Part shown: positions 33,062-39,583 of the stretch, one piece after another
Layout of the letters: every line of letters begins with the position of its first letter
Position numbering within the stretch: position 1 is the stretch's first letter
Assembly: GCF_012927125.1 (NCBI RefSeq)
Contig: NZ_JABBFZ010000021.1
Coordinates: forward strand, 55,799-119,798
DNA length: 64,000 nucleotides
DNA from: Paraburkholderia antibiotica
GTDB taxonomy: Bacteria; Pseudomonadota; Gammaproteobacteria; Burkholderiales; Burkholderiaceae
Direction of reading: 5' to 3'
Program-made: the position numbers and the translations under genes
The notes under the pieces: model-generated
Told to the model about the DNA's origin: nothing
Databases searched by the model: none
The model's input: only the letters and a program-made list of their open reading frames with translations

Positions 33062-34300
33062 ATGCACAACGATAAACAGGCACAGCAGGCGGCCGGCTGG
33101 ACCCAGGACCAGGGCCACACGCCGCGCGCGGAGGACGATGCCGCGCTACACGCGAAGCGCGCGACACGGCGGCGGCGTTTTGCGATTTTCCTCGGCGTGG
33201 CCGCGCTCGCCGGCGTCGCGTGGCTCGGCTACTGGAGCTTCAGCGCGCGCTTCTTCGAGGAGACCGACGACGCATACGTGGCCGGCAATATCGTGCAGAT
33301 CGCCGCGCAGATTCCGGGCACCGTCACCGATATTCTCGTCGACAACACGCGCCAGGTGCGCGCCGGTCAGCCGCTCGTCAAACTCGACGATGCGGAAGCG
33401 TCGGCCGCGTTCGCGCAGGCGCGCGCGCAGCTGACCTCGGCGGTGCGGCAGGTCGCGAATGCAACGATCTCGCGCAAGCTGTACGTGCAGTCGATCGACG
33501 CGCGCCGCGCCGAACTCGCGCTCGCGCAACGCGCATTGGCCGCGCGCGATCATGCGTCGGTCGAAGTGGTGTCGCCGGAAGAACTGGCGCGCGCGAAGGA
33601 AGCGGTTGCGGTCGCGCAGGCGAATCTCGCGTCCGCGCAGGTGCAGCTCGATGCAGCGCGCGCGCTCGGCGGCAAGTCGTCGATCGAAACGAGTCCGCCG
33701 GTGTTGCAGGCGGCCGCGCAATTGCGGCTCGCGTACCGGAACCTGCAACGCACGACGGTGATCGCGCCGATCGACGGCACGGTCGGACAGAAGTCGGTGC
33801 AGGTCGGTCAGCAGGTCGGGCCAGGCGTTACGCTGATGTCGATCGTTCCGCTCGAGCGGCTGTGGGTCGAAGCGAACTTCAAGGAAGGGCAGATTCGCAA
33901 CATGCGGGTCGGTCAGCCGGTGAAGCTCGTGTCGGATGTATACGGCTCGCAGGTCGTGTATCACGGGCGCGTGGAAGGATTTTCGGCGGGCACAGGTAGC
34001 GCGTTTTCGATGCTGCCGTCGCAGAACGCCGCTGGCAACTGGATCAAGGTCGTGCAGCGGGTGCCGATCGTGATTTCGCTGGAGGCGGCCGAGCTTGCCG
34101 CGCATCCGCTGCGGCTCGGGTTGTCGATGCAGGCGTCGGTGGATACGCATGAGCGCGGCGGGCATCTGATCGGCAACGATACGTCGGTGAGCGCGCTGAG
34201 CACCCGCGTGCACGACGACGTGTCGCGCAATGCGGATGCGTTGATCGACAGGATCGTGCGGGAAAATAGCGAGCGCGTTGGCGCGGCGGCGGATCAGTGA
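33062..34300 (+). CDS. HlyD/EmrA-type membrane fusion protein
   Basis: 412 residues. There is a cytoplasmic N terminus of about 35 residues, one membrane helix (FAIFLGVAALAGVAWLGYW), and a lipoyl-like half motif (VAGNIVQIAAQIPGTVTDIL). A coiled-coil hairpin follows, then the second lipoyl half (TVIAPIDGTVGQKSVQVGQQ) and a beta-barrel region (WVEANFKEGQIRNMRVGQPV). It bridges the MFS pump and the NodT channel. The ATG directly abuts the NodT stop. Its 3' end has been copied to 36501-36735. Its stop overlaps, on the opposite strand, the stop of a ykgJ-like remnant. Confidence 0.94.
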   Translation: MHNDKQAQQAAGWTQDQGHTPRAEDDAALHAKRATRRRRFAIFLGVAALAGVAWLGYWSFSARFFEETDDAYVAGNIVQIAAQIPGTVTDILVDNTRQVRAGQPLVKLDDAEASAAFAQARAQLTSAVRQVANATISRKLYVQSIDARRAELALAQRALAARDHASVEVVSPEELARAKEAVAVAQANLASAQVQLDAARALGGKSSIETSPPVLQAAAQLRLAYRNLQRTTVIAPIDGTVGQKSVQVGQQVGPGVTLMSIVPLERLWVEANFKEGQIRNMRVGQPVKLVSDVYGSQVVYHGRVEGFSAGTGSAFSMLPSQNAAGNWIKVVQRVPIVISLEAAELAAHPLRLGLSMQASVDTHERGGHLIGNDTSVSALSTRVHDDVSRNADALIDRIVRENSERVGAAADQ

Positions 34301-34497
34301 GCGGGGTTGGCTGCGGGGCTGGCCAGGTACGCTTCGACTTCGGGGCGAGAGGGGAAAGCGTCGCGGTCGGCCTCGACGTTCGCTGCTTCGACTAGCCGCG
34401 TCCTCGCATGCAGATACGCGTTGGCGAAACCGCGCAACTGCTGTGTGACCGGACGATCGTCGAGGCGTCGTCGCGTGAGGGCCTGCGCGATGCTCAC
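33941..34497. repeat. Left copy of a direct duplication flanking the toxin cassette
   Basis: 33941-34104 matches 36501-36664, and 34230-34497 matches 36665-36932, with only scattered base differences. The left copy is the longer one: the right copy lacks 125 bp, with CGCGCA shared at both deletion ends (34099-34104 and 34224-34229). The repeat spans the convergent 3' ends of the adaptor gene and the ykgJ-like gene. Confidence 0.85.
34294..34497 (-). pseudogene. 3' fragment of a YkgJ-family gene
   Basis: On the minus strand this encodes the last ~66 residues of the YkgJ-family protein whose complete gene is at 36729-37691 (RRLDDRPVTQQLRGFANAY, ending NPAH, with few differences). Beyond 34497 the homology stops abruptly. 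The frame stays open to 34659 with 55 unrelated residues in front, so a 121-residue chimeric open frame exists, but it has no recognised start signals. It is a leftover of the duplication that accompanied insertion of the cassette. Confidence 0.8.
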
Positions 34498-34827
34498 GGG
34501 CAGACAACCAGCTTCGCAAAAATCACGGCAATGGCGCTCGCCGTTGCGCGCGGCGACGTAGCCGAACGGGACCGCGCTGCCCCTGCCGTTGTTTATCGCG
34601 CCGTCGCTCACGTCCCACTCAACCTGAAGATCTGTCAGCACGGCCGTATGCCCTGACAACGGGTTACGCCGAGTGAGTAGTAAGGCGAGAAATCACTTCG
34701 CGCTTCGAATAATCAGACGACTATGTAAATAGTTGTCAAAGTCGGATTATCCCGATTTAAAGTGTTTGACCGTGACCGCTCCGATGGTTAATTTCCCACA
34801 TATCACCAGAAAAAATTAAGGAGTCCC
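34498..34827. other. Left end of the inserted cassette
   Basis: 330 bp. From about 34670 the sequence becomes AT-rich (AATAATCAGACGACTATGTAAATAG region) and should hold the promoter for the toxin cassette. AAGGAG at 34818-34823 serves the first gene. 34500-34660 has open frames on both strands, but none is recognised. No IS or integrase signature is present. Confidence 0.5.
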
Positions 34828-35241
34828 ATGGAGAGATTGAAACAGGAAAGCAGTGGGGCGAACTATTCGATCCAGGAAGAGTGCCTGCTTTGTCGCACTA
34901 CCTATTCGATCTATTCCAACTTTTCGCCGATGCCGTCGGCACAAGCCTTGAACGTCGAAACCGGCGAGTTCTTTCCGTTTGACCGGGTGCGCTCGCTGCC
35001 AACCGGTTACGCGATGGCCGAAGCCCTGGGTTACGCATGGGCGTGCAGTTGTCGCGGACGCGCACAGAAGCGTTTCGATGAACAGTTCAGACTGAAAGAC
35101 CACAGCGGGCGCGCGCTCGCAAACGTCCGTTACCGGATCGACACAGGCGACGGAAAGTTTATTACCGGCACCACGGATGCGGCAGGAAGGACGCTGCGTG
35201 TACGGAGCCACGCTGCGGCGGGTCTGAAAATTTACATCTAA
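34828..35241 (+). CDS. Hypothetical protein with a T6SS-effector-like beta domain
   Basis: 137 residues. The N-terminal part (about 1-85) has Cys pairs (EECLLC, CSC) and is not recognised. The C-terminal part, EQFRLKDHSGRALANVRYRI followed by TGTTDAAGRTLRVRS, matches the short beta-sandwich often found at the end of VgrG proteins or in front of type VI toxins. It ends 13 bp before the M35 peptidase gene and shares its direction. I infer that it is the adaptor or loading partner, or a split N-terminal part, of that toxin. AAGGAG with a 4-nt spacer marks the start. It is AT-richer than the surrounding genes. Confidence 0.7.
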   Translation: MERLKQESSGANYSIQEECLLCRTTYSIYSNFSPMPSAQALNVETGEFFPFDRVRSLPTGYAMAEALGYAWACSCRGRAQKRFDEQFRLKDHSGRALANVRYRIDTGDGKFITGTTDAAGRTLRVRSHAAAGLKIYI

Positions 35242-35254
35242 GGAGCGGTCTGGA

Positions 35255-35908
35255 ATGGATGGCTTTCGCGACAAAAATAAATACGGGCTTCAGGTCAAGG
35301 AAAATGAAGAGTGGTTCCTGGTTCATTCGGGGGCAGTGACTAATACAAATCCAGGGTCAATGGTCGATGTCACGATCAACACGGACAAGATATGCCCGAA
35401 TATGTCAAACAAAGATTTTCGCGACATGATTCTGAAGCATCGAGACCGTGCTGTTGGTTATGTTGAGATTCGTTTAAAGGACTTGGCACGCTGGTCCGCA
35501 TCGGATCAGGAACGGGTACGAGCATGGTTTGGCTATTGCGACGAGTCAGCAAGAAGCCGCCTGGTGAGTGGCCTAACATCAATTGCTCGCGTGTTACGAG
35601 GACTGACCGGTGAGAATTTCGTCCGATGGGAACCTGAGACGGCAAGATACCTGGGATGCGTACCTAACCCCGTAAAATCCGGTGTAGTTGCCGAAGTATG
35701 CGCGCCAGACACCAGAACGCACACGATCGCCATTCAACTGGATTTTTGTTCAATGCGTGATTTCTCATGGGACAAGGATTCAGTTGTTTCTACGCTCATT
35801 CATGAGGTAAGTCATTTTCAGGACACCATGGGAACCAAGGATTGGAAATACTTCATGGATGAGTGCCTTTCGTGGGGGGGGGACAAACCCCGAACAGGCC
35901 ATCAATAA
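35255..35908 (+). CDS. M35-type (aspzincin) metallopeptidase toxin, frameshifted near its end
   Basis: The zinc site of lysine-specific M35 endopeptidases is intact: His183-Glu-x-x-His187 in HEVSHFQD and Asp196 in GTKDWKY. As read, the frame ends at 35908 after SWGGDKPRTGHQ. Removing one G from the run of nine (35874-35882) restores the usual M35 end, TNPEQAINNADSIAGYVIY, to a TAA at 35946-35948 (230 residues). So either the base count is wrong, the gene is phase-variable, or it is newly broken. There is no signal peptide. Such peptidases occur as type VI secretion effectors; no T6SS gene is nearby. AAGGAG at 35240-35245 marks the start. Confidence 0.8.
   Translation: MDGFRDKNKYGLQVKENEEWFLVHSGAVTNTNPGSMVDVTINTDKICPNMSNKDFRDMILKHRDRAVGYVEIRLKDLARWSASDQERVRAWFGYCDESARSRLVSGLTSIARVLRGLTGENFVRWEPETARYLGCVPNPVKSGVVAEVCAPDTRTHTIAIQLDFCSMRDFSWDKDSVVSTLIHEVSHFQDTMGTKDWKYFMDECLSWGGDKPRTGHQ
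35874..35882 (+). repeat. Run of nine G inside the M35 toxin gene
   Basis: GGGGGGGGG at 35874-35882 follows TTTCGT. Eight G would keep the full family-like C terminus in frame. Such runs slip during replication and are also frequent sequencing errors. Confidence 0.9.
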
Positions 35909-35940
35909 CGCTGATAGCATCGCAGGATATGTTATCTACA

Positions 35941-36351
35941 ATGCGTAAACTCTATGTCATCCTTTTGGTCCTGATGTCGGGGCATGTTTTCGCATGTATG
36001 CCTGGAGAGAATTTCGATATTTACTTTCCACCAAATAGCGCGATTATTCCCACTGATGAAATTTTACGGCTTGCCAACTGGGTAGTCGATCAAAAGATTA
36101 CCTATGCAAATCATAAGACTAAAGAAACAATGCTGGTAAGCGGGCATGCCGAGGAAAACGAACAGAATCCGGCGCAGTTAGCCCAGGCTCGCCTGGCAGC
36201 GGGTAAGGCAATGCTAGATCAACTTGGCTTCTTGCGTGGAACGTTAAAGACAAGTTCACGCATCTACTCGAAGAACGATGTTGAAAACGGACGGCGAGTT
36301 GAAATATCGTTTGAGCCGGATTGTCCTAACAAGTGTTGTACGGGGCAGTAG
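35941..36351 (+). CDS. Exported OmpA-like protein, probable immunity protein
   Basis: 136 residues. A signal peptide MRKLYVILLVLMSGHVFA is followed by Cys19 (a poor lipobox) and an OmpA-type peptidoglycan-binding-like fold: FPPNSAIIPTDEILRLANWV, VSGHAEENEQNPAQLAQARLAAG and IYSKNDVENGRRVEISF. The ATG lies inside the last codons of the restored toxin frame (ATGCGTAA), so the two would be translationally coupled. Toxin, then small periplasmic protein, is the usual effector-immunity order. That it neutralises the M35 enzyme in the periplasm is inference. AT-rich composition sets the pair apart from the host DNA. Confidence 0.8.
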   Translation: MRKLYVILLVLMSGHVFACMPGENFDIYFPPNSAIIPTDEILRLANWVVDQKITYANHKTKETMLVSGHAEENEQNPAQLAQARLAAGKAMLDQLGFLRGTLKTSSRIYSKNDVENGRRVEISFEPDCPNKCCTGQ

Positions 36352-36728
36352 CGCTTGTCTTCGATGTGCGTTAAGGCGTGACTGAGTCAATTCCACTATG
36401 TAAGGATAGCCTCGTTTTGGCGGACCTTTTCATTGGTGTGACCAGAACAATTACAGCGACAAGACATGCGCCGCTCACGCTTCCATCATCGGGCGGCGAT
36501 TATGGGCCGCAAGTCGTATATCACGGGCGCGTGGAGGGATTTTCGGCGGGCACGGGTAGCGCGTTTTCGATGCTGCCGTCGCAGAACGCGGCCGGCAACT
36601 GGATCAAGGTCGTGCAACGGGTGCCGATCGTGATTTCGCTGGAACCGGCCGAGCTTGCCGCGCAATGCGGATGCGTTGATCGACAGGATCGTGCGGGAAA
36701 ATAGCGAGCGCGTTGGCGCGGCGGTGGA
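36352..36728. other. Right end of the inserted cassette
   Basis: 36352-36500 carries no gene and links the immunity gene to the right repeat. The rest is the adaptor-gene remnant. No terminator with a T-run, attachment site or transposon end is seen. Confidence 0.5.
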
Positions 36729-36735
36729 TCAGTGA
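36501..36735 (+). pseudogene. Duplicated, internally deleted 3' end of the EmrA-type adaptor gene
   Basis: Reads VVYHGRVEGFSAGTGSAF onward exactly as the real adaptor gene (33941-34300). It then loses 125 bp at a CGCGCA microhomology and goes out of frame. It has no start of its own. It is followed at 36729 by the complete ykgJ-like gene on the other strand. It is a remnant of the right flanking repeat. Confidence 0.85.
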
Positions 36736-36932
36736 GCGGGGTTGCCTGCGGGACTGGCTAGATACGCTTCGACTTCGGGGCGAGAGGGGAAAGCATCGCG
36801 GTCGGCCTCGACATTCGCTGCTTCGACCAACCGCGTCCTCGCATGCCGATACGCGTTGGCGAAACCGCGCAACTGCTGTGTAACCGGACGATCGTCGAGG
36901 CGTCGTCGCGTGAGGGCCTGCGCAATGCTGCG
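36501..36932. repeat. Right copy of the direct duplication
   Basis: Homologous to 33941-34104 and 34230-34497. The part from 36729 on is the 3' end of the intact ykgJ-like gene. Left and right copies differ at several per cent of sites, so the event is not recent or came from a related strain. Confidence 0.85.
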
Positions 36933-37691
36933 TTCGATCAGTGCGAGCTGACTGTCGACATAGTCGATGCATAGCGTGCGGCAAAGCGTCGAAGCCGCCG
37001 CGACCGTCAGCAGCGCGGGCACCAGCGAGATCGTCAGAAAGCCGCCGGCGGGAATGCGCGCGAGCGCGGCGGGCGAGTCGAACAGATCCGCGCGCAACGC
37101 ATCGAACACGGCTTGTGCCCACACCGCGCGTTCCTGTTCGAGTGCGCGACGACGGCGCGTGAGCGCCGCTTGCGCTTTTACGTCAGCAATGCAGCCTTCG
37201 TCCACCAGCAACGTCGCGTCGGCACGCGGACCTTCCTGAATGCATGCGCTGCCGACGTAGACGGCGCTCTGACTGCGTTCCGCCAATACTAGGTGCTGCA
37301 AACGATCCGGCACGAGCGGATCGAGCGGTACGACTTCACACGTGAGTGGCTTGCCGTGAAGATGGATCGCGCAGCGTCCGTCATCGGCGAGAGCAGGGCA
37401 GCGCGCGAGCGATGGATAGTCGTAACCTTGCGCGACGATGCTGAAGGTCTCGCCCGCGCGGTACAGCAACGCATCGGCGATCTCTTCGAATGCCGCGCAA
37501 TCGGCCTCATCGAGCACCGCTTCATGCCGGCCGACGCGCACGCGTTCGCCGGGCCGCCGTCGCGGGACTCGCCCGATCGCAATGCAGCCGATAAACCGGT
37601 CGCGATGACGGAACAATTCCGCGAGCGTCATCGACGGCGGGCTGTTGCAGCATTGGCCGCACGCGGAGCACGAAAATGAAAACGTCTTCAC
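36729..37691 (-). CDS. YkgJ-family cysteine-cluster (FliB-like) protein
   Basis: 320 residues. A CxxCxxCC cluster is near the start (FSCSACGQCCNSPPSM), with further Cys in ARCPALADDGRCAIHLHGKPLTC, the pattern of zinc- or iron-sulfur-binding YkgJ proteins related to the flagellin lysine methylase FliB. The function is unknown. The chosen GTG start (37691) overlaps the stop of the MetQ-like gene as GTGA; a longer frame to 37781 would overlap that gene much more. It is the last gene of the minus-strand sulfatase operon. Its 3' end was copied to 34294-34497. Confidence 0.85.
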   Translation of the reverse strand: MKTFSFSCSACGQCCNSPPSMTLAELFRHRDRFIGCIAIGRVPRRRPGERVRVGRHEAVLDEADCAAFEEIADALLYRAGETFSIVAQGYDYPSLARCPALADDGRCAIHLHGKPLTCEVVPLDPLVPDRLQHLVLAERSQSAVYVGSACIQEGPRADATLLVDEGCIADVKAQAALTRRRRALEQERAVWAQAVFDALRADLFDSPAALARIPAGGFLTISLVPALLTVAAASTLCRTLCIDYVDSQLALIERSIAQALTRRRLDDRPVTQQLRGFANAYRHARTRLVEAANVEADRDAFPSRPEVEAYLASPAGNPAH

Positions 37692-38485
37692 CACGGCCGG
37701 CGCACCGAGTCCTGATAGCGCGTGAGGATGAAGTGCGCGACATCGCTCGAGTGATAGGCGGTAATCAGCTGCCCGACCCACGCGTTGCCGCGATCGCTGT
37801 CGCGCACCGTCAGCACGTTCGCGTACGGCGCCCGTGCATCTTCGAGACTGAGACTGTCGCGCGCCGGATGGAGACCCGCGCGCGCGGCGCTGTCGCTATC
37901 GATTACCGCAAACGCGACGCTGTTCAGCGTGTCGTACAAACGCGCGCGCGGCACCGCGCGAATCTTCAGACCGAGCCGGTTGCTGGTGATGTCGGCGAGC
38001 GTCGCGTGCAGGCCGGCGCTGTCCCTGAACGTCAGCAGCGTTTCGTTCTGCAGCAAAATCAGCGCGCGGGCGATGCCGTCGCGATCGTCGGGAATCGCAA
38101 TCGTCGCGCCGCGCTGCAATTGCGCGAGATTGGTCAGCTTGCGCGAATACAGCGCGACCGGAAACGTGACGGTCGTCGCCACGCTCGTCAGCGCATAGCC
38201 GTGCCGCTGGCGTTGCGCGTCGAGCGCGGGTTTGCTTTCGAAGCTCGCCACGTCGATCTGCTTCGCCGCGAGCGCGGCGTCGATGCGCGAGGTGTGATCG
38301 AATACGACGACGTCGAGCGCAAGGCCCTCGCTCGCGGCGACGCGGCGCACCTCGTTCATGATCTCGGCTTGCGCGCCGGGTGTGACGCCGACTTTGATGG
38401 TGTGCGGCGCGGCCTGACATACAGCGGCCAGCAACGCGAGACTTAACCCGAGCCCAGCAAACCGTGCACCGTGATGTCGTTTCAT
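37688..38485 (-). CDS. MetQ/NlpA-like periplasmic binding protein
   Basis: 265 residues. There is a signal peptide ending LLAAVCQAAP; the Cys could be lipidated, but the lipobox is poor. Family blocks are IKVGVTPGAQAEIMNEVRRVA, ALAAKQIDVASFESKPALD, PVALYSRKLTNLAQLQRGATIAIPDD and ANVLTVRDSDRGNAWVGQLI. Members bind methionine or other small molecules for ABC import; no ATPase or permease is beside it. It overlaps the upstream FGE-like gene (ATGA) and the downstream YkgJ gene (GTGA). In a sulfatase operon it may bind a sulfur compound; this is inference. Confidence 0.85.
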   Translation of the reverse strand: MKRHHGARFAGLGLSLALLAAVCQAAPHTIKVGVTPGAQAEIMNEVRRVAASEGLALDVVVFDHTSRIDAALAAKQIDVASFESKPALDAQRQRHGYALTSVATTVTFPVALYSRKLTNLAQLQRGATIAIPDDRDGIARALILLQNETLLTFRDSAGLHATLADITSNRLGLKIRAVPRARLYDTLNSVAFAVIDSDSAARAGLHPARDSLSLEDARAPYANVLTVRDSDRGNAWVGQLITAYHSSDVAHFILTRYQDSVRRPW

Positions 38486-39576
38486 GACGCATCCCTCAGA
38501 ACGGTGCGAAAGCCGATGTGCGACGCAGGCAAGTCCGCTTCCTGCTGTTCGCGCGACGCCGCGCGATACCGGACGCAATAGTCGCGCGAGCACAGGAACG
38601 AGCCGCCCTTGATGACCATCGGCGTATCGTGCCGATGACCGAGCGGCGCGACGGCCGACGTATCGCCGTTCGTATGCGACTGATGCGGGCCGGCATAGAC
38701 GTCCCGCGTCCATTGCCACGCATTGCCGATCATGTCGTAGAGCCTGAAATCGTTCGCCGCATAGCAGCCGACCGGCGAAAGTCCAGCGTGACCGTCCTCG
38801 GCGGTGTCGAGCACCGGAAACACGCCCTGCCAGTAGTTCGCGCTCGGCTTGCCGTGCGCGTCGCGCGGCGCGGTGTCGAGATCCGCGCCGTCGCGGCCGG
38901 CCTTGCCCGCGTATTCCCATTCGGCCTCGGTCGGCAGATCGCGGCCGAGCCAATGTGCGTAGGCGAAGGCGTCGGCCTGCGTGACCAGCGTCACAGGCTG
39001 GTTCATGCGTCCGTCGAGCGTGCTGCCGGGGCCGCGCGGATGATTCCACGCGGCGCCCTTGACCCAGCTCCACCACGCGAGATCGCGAGCGTTCATTTCT
39101 TCGCGCGTCGGCGTATGGAACACGACGGCGCCGCCCTGGCGCTCGGCATCGCTGATATAACCGGTGGCTTTCACGAACGCCGCGAATTGCGCATTCGTGA
39201 CGTCGGTCTGATCGATCCAGAAGCCGGCGACGCGGGTCTTGCCGTCGCCGGCCGGACGTTCGTCTTCGTAGCCGAGCTTGCTGCCGAACACGAACTCGCC
39301 GCCATGCAGATGCACCATGCCGGCTTGCGGATCGTCACGCCAGCGCGCGGGCAAACCGGAGTAACGCGCGCATTGCTGCTCTGAGCCGAGCGCGGCGAGC
39401 GGGCGCGAGCGGTTCAGTGCGTCGAACGCGCTTTGCTTGCCGCCGCCGAACGCCGACGATGCAGCCGATTCCACCGCGAACGCAGCCGCAAATGCAGCGG
39501 CAAACGCGGCGACCGCGATCGCGGCATAAGTGCCGTACGGCACCGTGCCGCCGTTGAGCCTGAATGGAAGCTTCAT
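38482..39576 (-). CDS. Formylglycine-generating enzyme (sulfatase maturation, SUMF1 type)
   Basis: 364 residues. The N-terminal ~40 residues form a membrane anchor or signal (AAIAVAAFAAAFAAAFAVE). The FGE-sulfatase domain has GGEFVFGS, FWIDQTDVTNAQFAAFV, DLPTEAEWEYAG, YDMIGNAWQWT and VIKGGSFLC. The copper-binding catalytic Cys pair is present as CSRDYC (Cys329 and Cys334), with the same spacing as human SUMF1. It oxidises the sulfatase active-site Cys to formylglycine. It starts 7 bp after the sulfatase stop. Because it looks exported or membrane-bound, maturation may take place outside the cytoplasm. Confidence 0.93.
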   Translation of the reverse strand: MKLPFRLNGGTVPYGTYAAIAVAAFAAAFAAAFAVESAASSAFGGGKQSAFDALNRSRPLAALGSEQQCARYSGLPARWRDDPQAGMVHLHGGEFVFGSKLGYEDERPAGDGKTRVAGFWIDQTDVTNAQFAAFVKATGYISDAERQGGAVVFHTPTREEMNARDLAWWSWVKGAAWNHPRGPGSTLDGRMNQPVTLVTQADAFAYAHWLGRDLPTEAEWEYAGKAGRDGADLDTAPRDAHGKPSANYWQGVFPVLDTAEDGHAGLSPVGCYAANDFRLYDMIGNAWQWTRDVYAGPHQSHTNGDTSAVAPLGHRHDTPMVIKGGSFLCSRDYCVRYRAASREQQEADLPASHIGFRTVLRDAS

Positions 39577-39583
39577 CGCACGC

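Noticed and set aside
34301..36728. Insertion sequence or integron carrying the toxin genes
   Set aside because: No transposase, integrase, terminal inverted repeats or attC-like site; the flanking repeats are host gene ends, pointing to homologous recombination.
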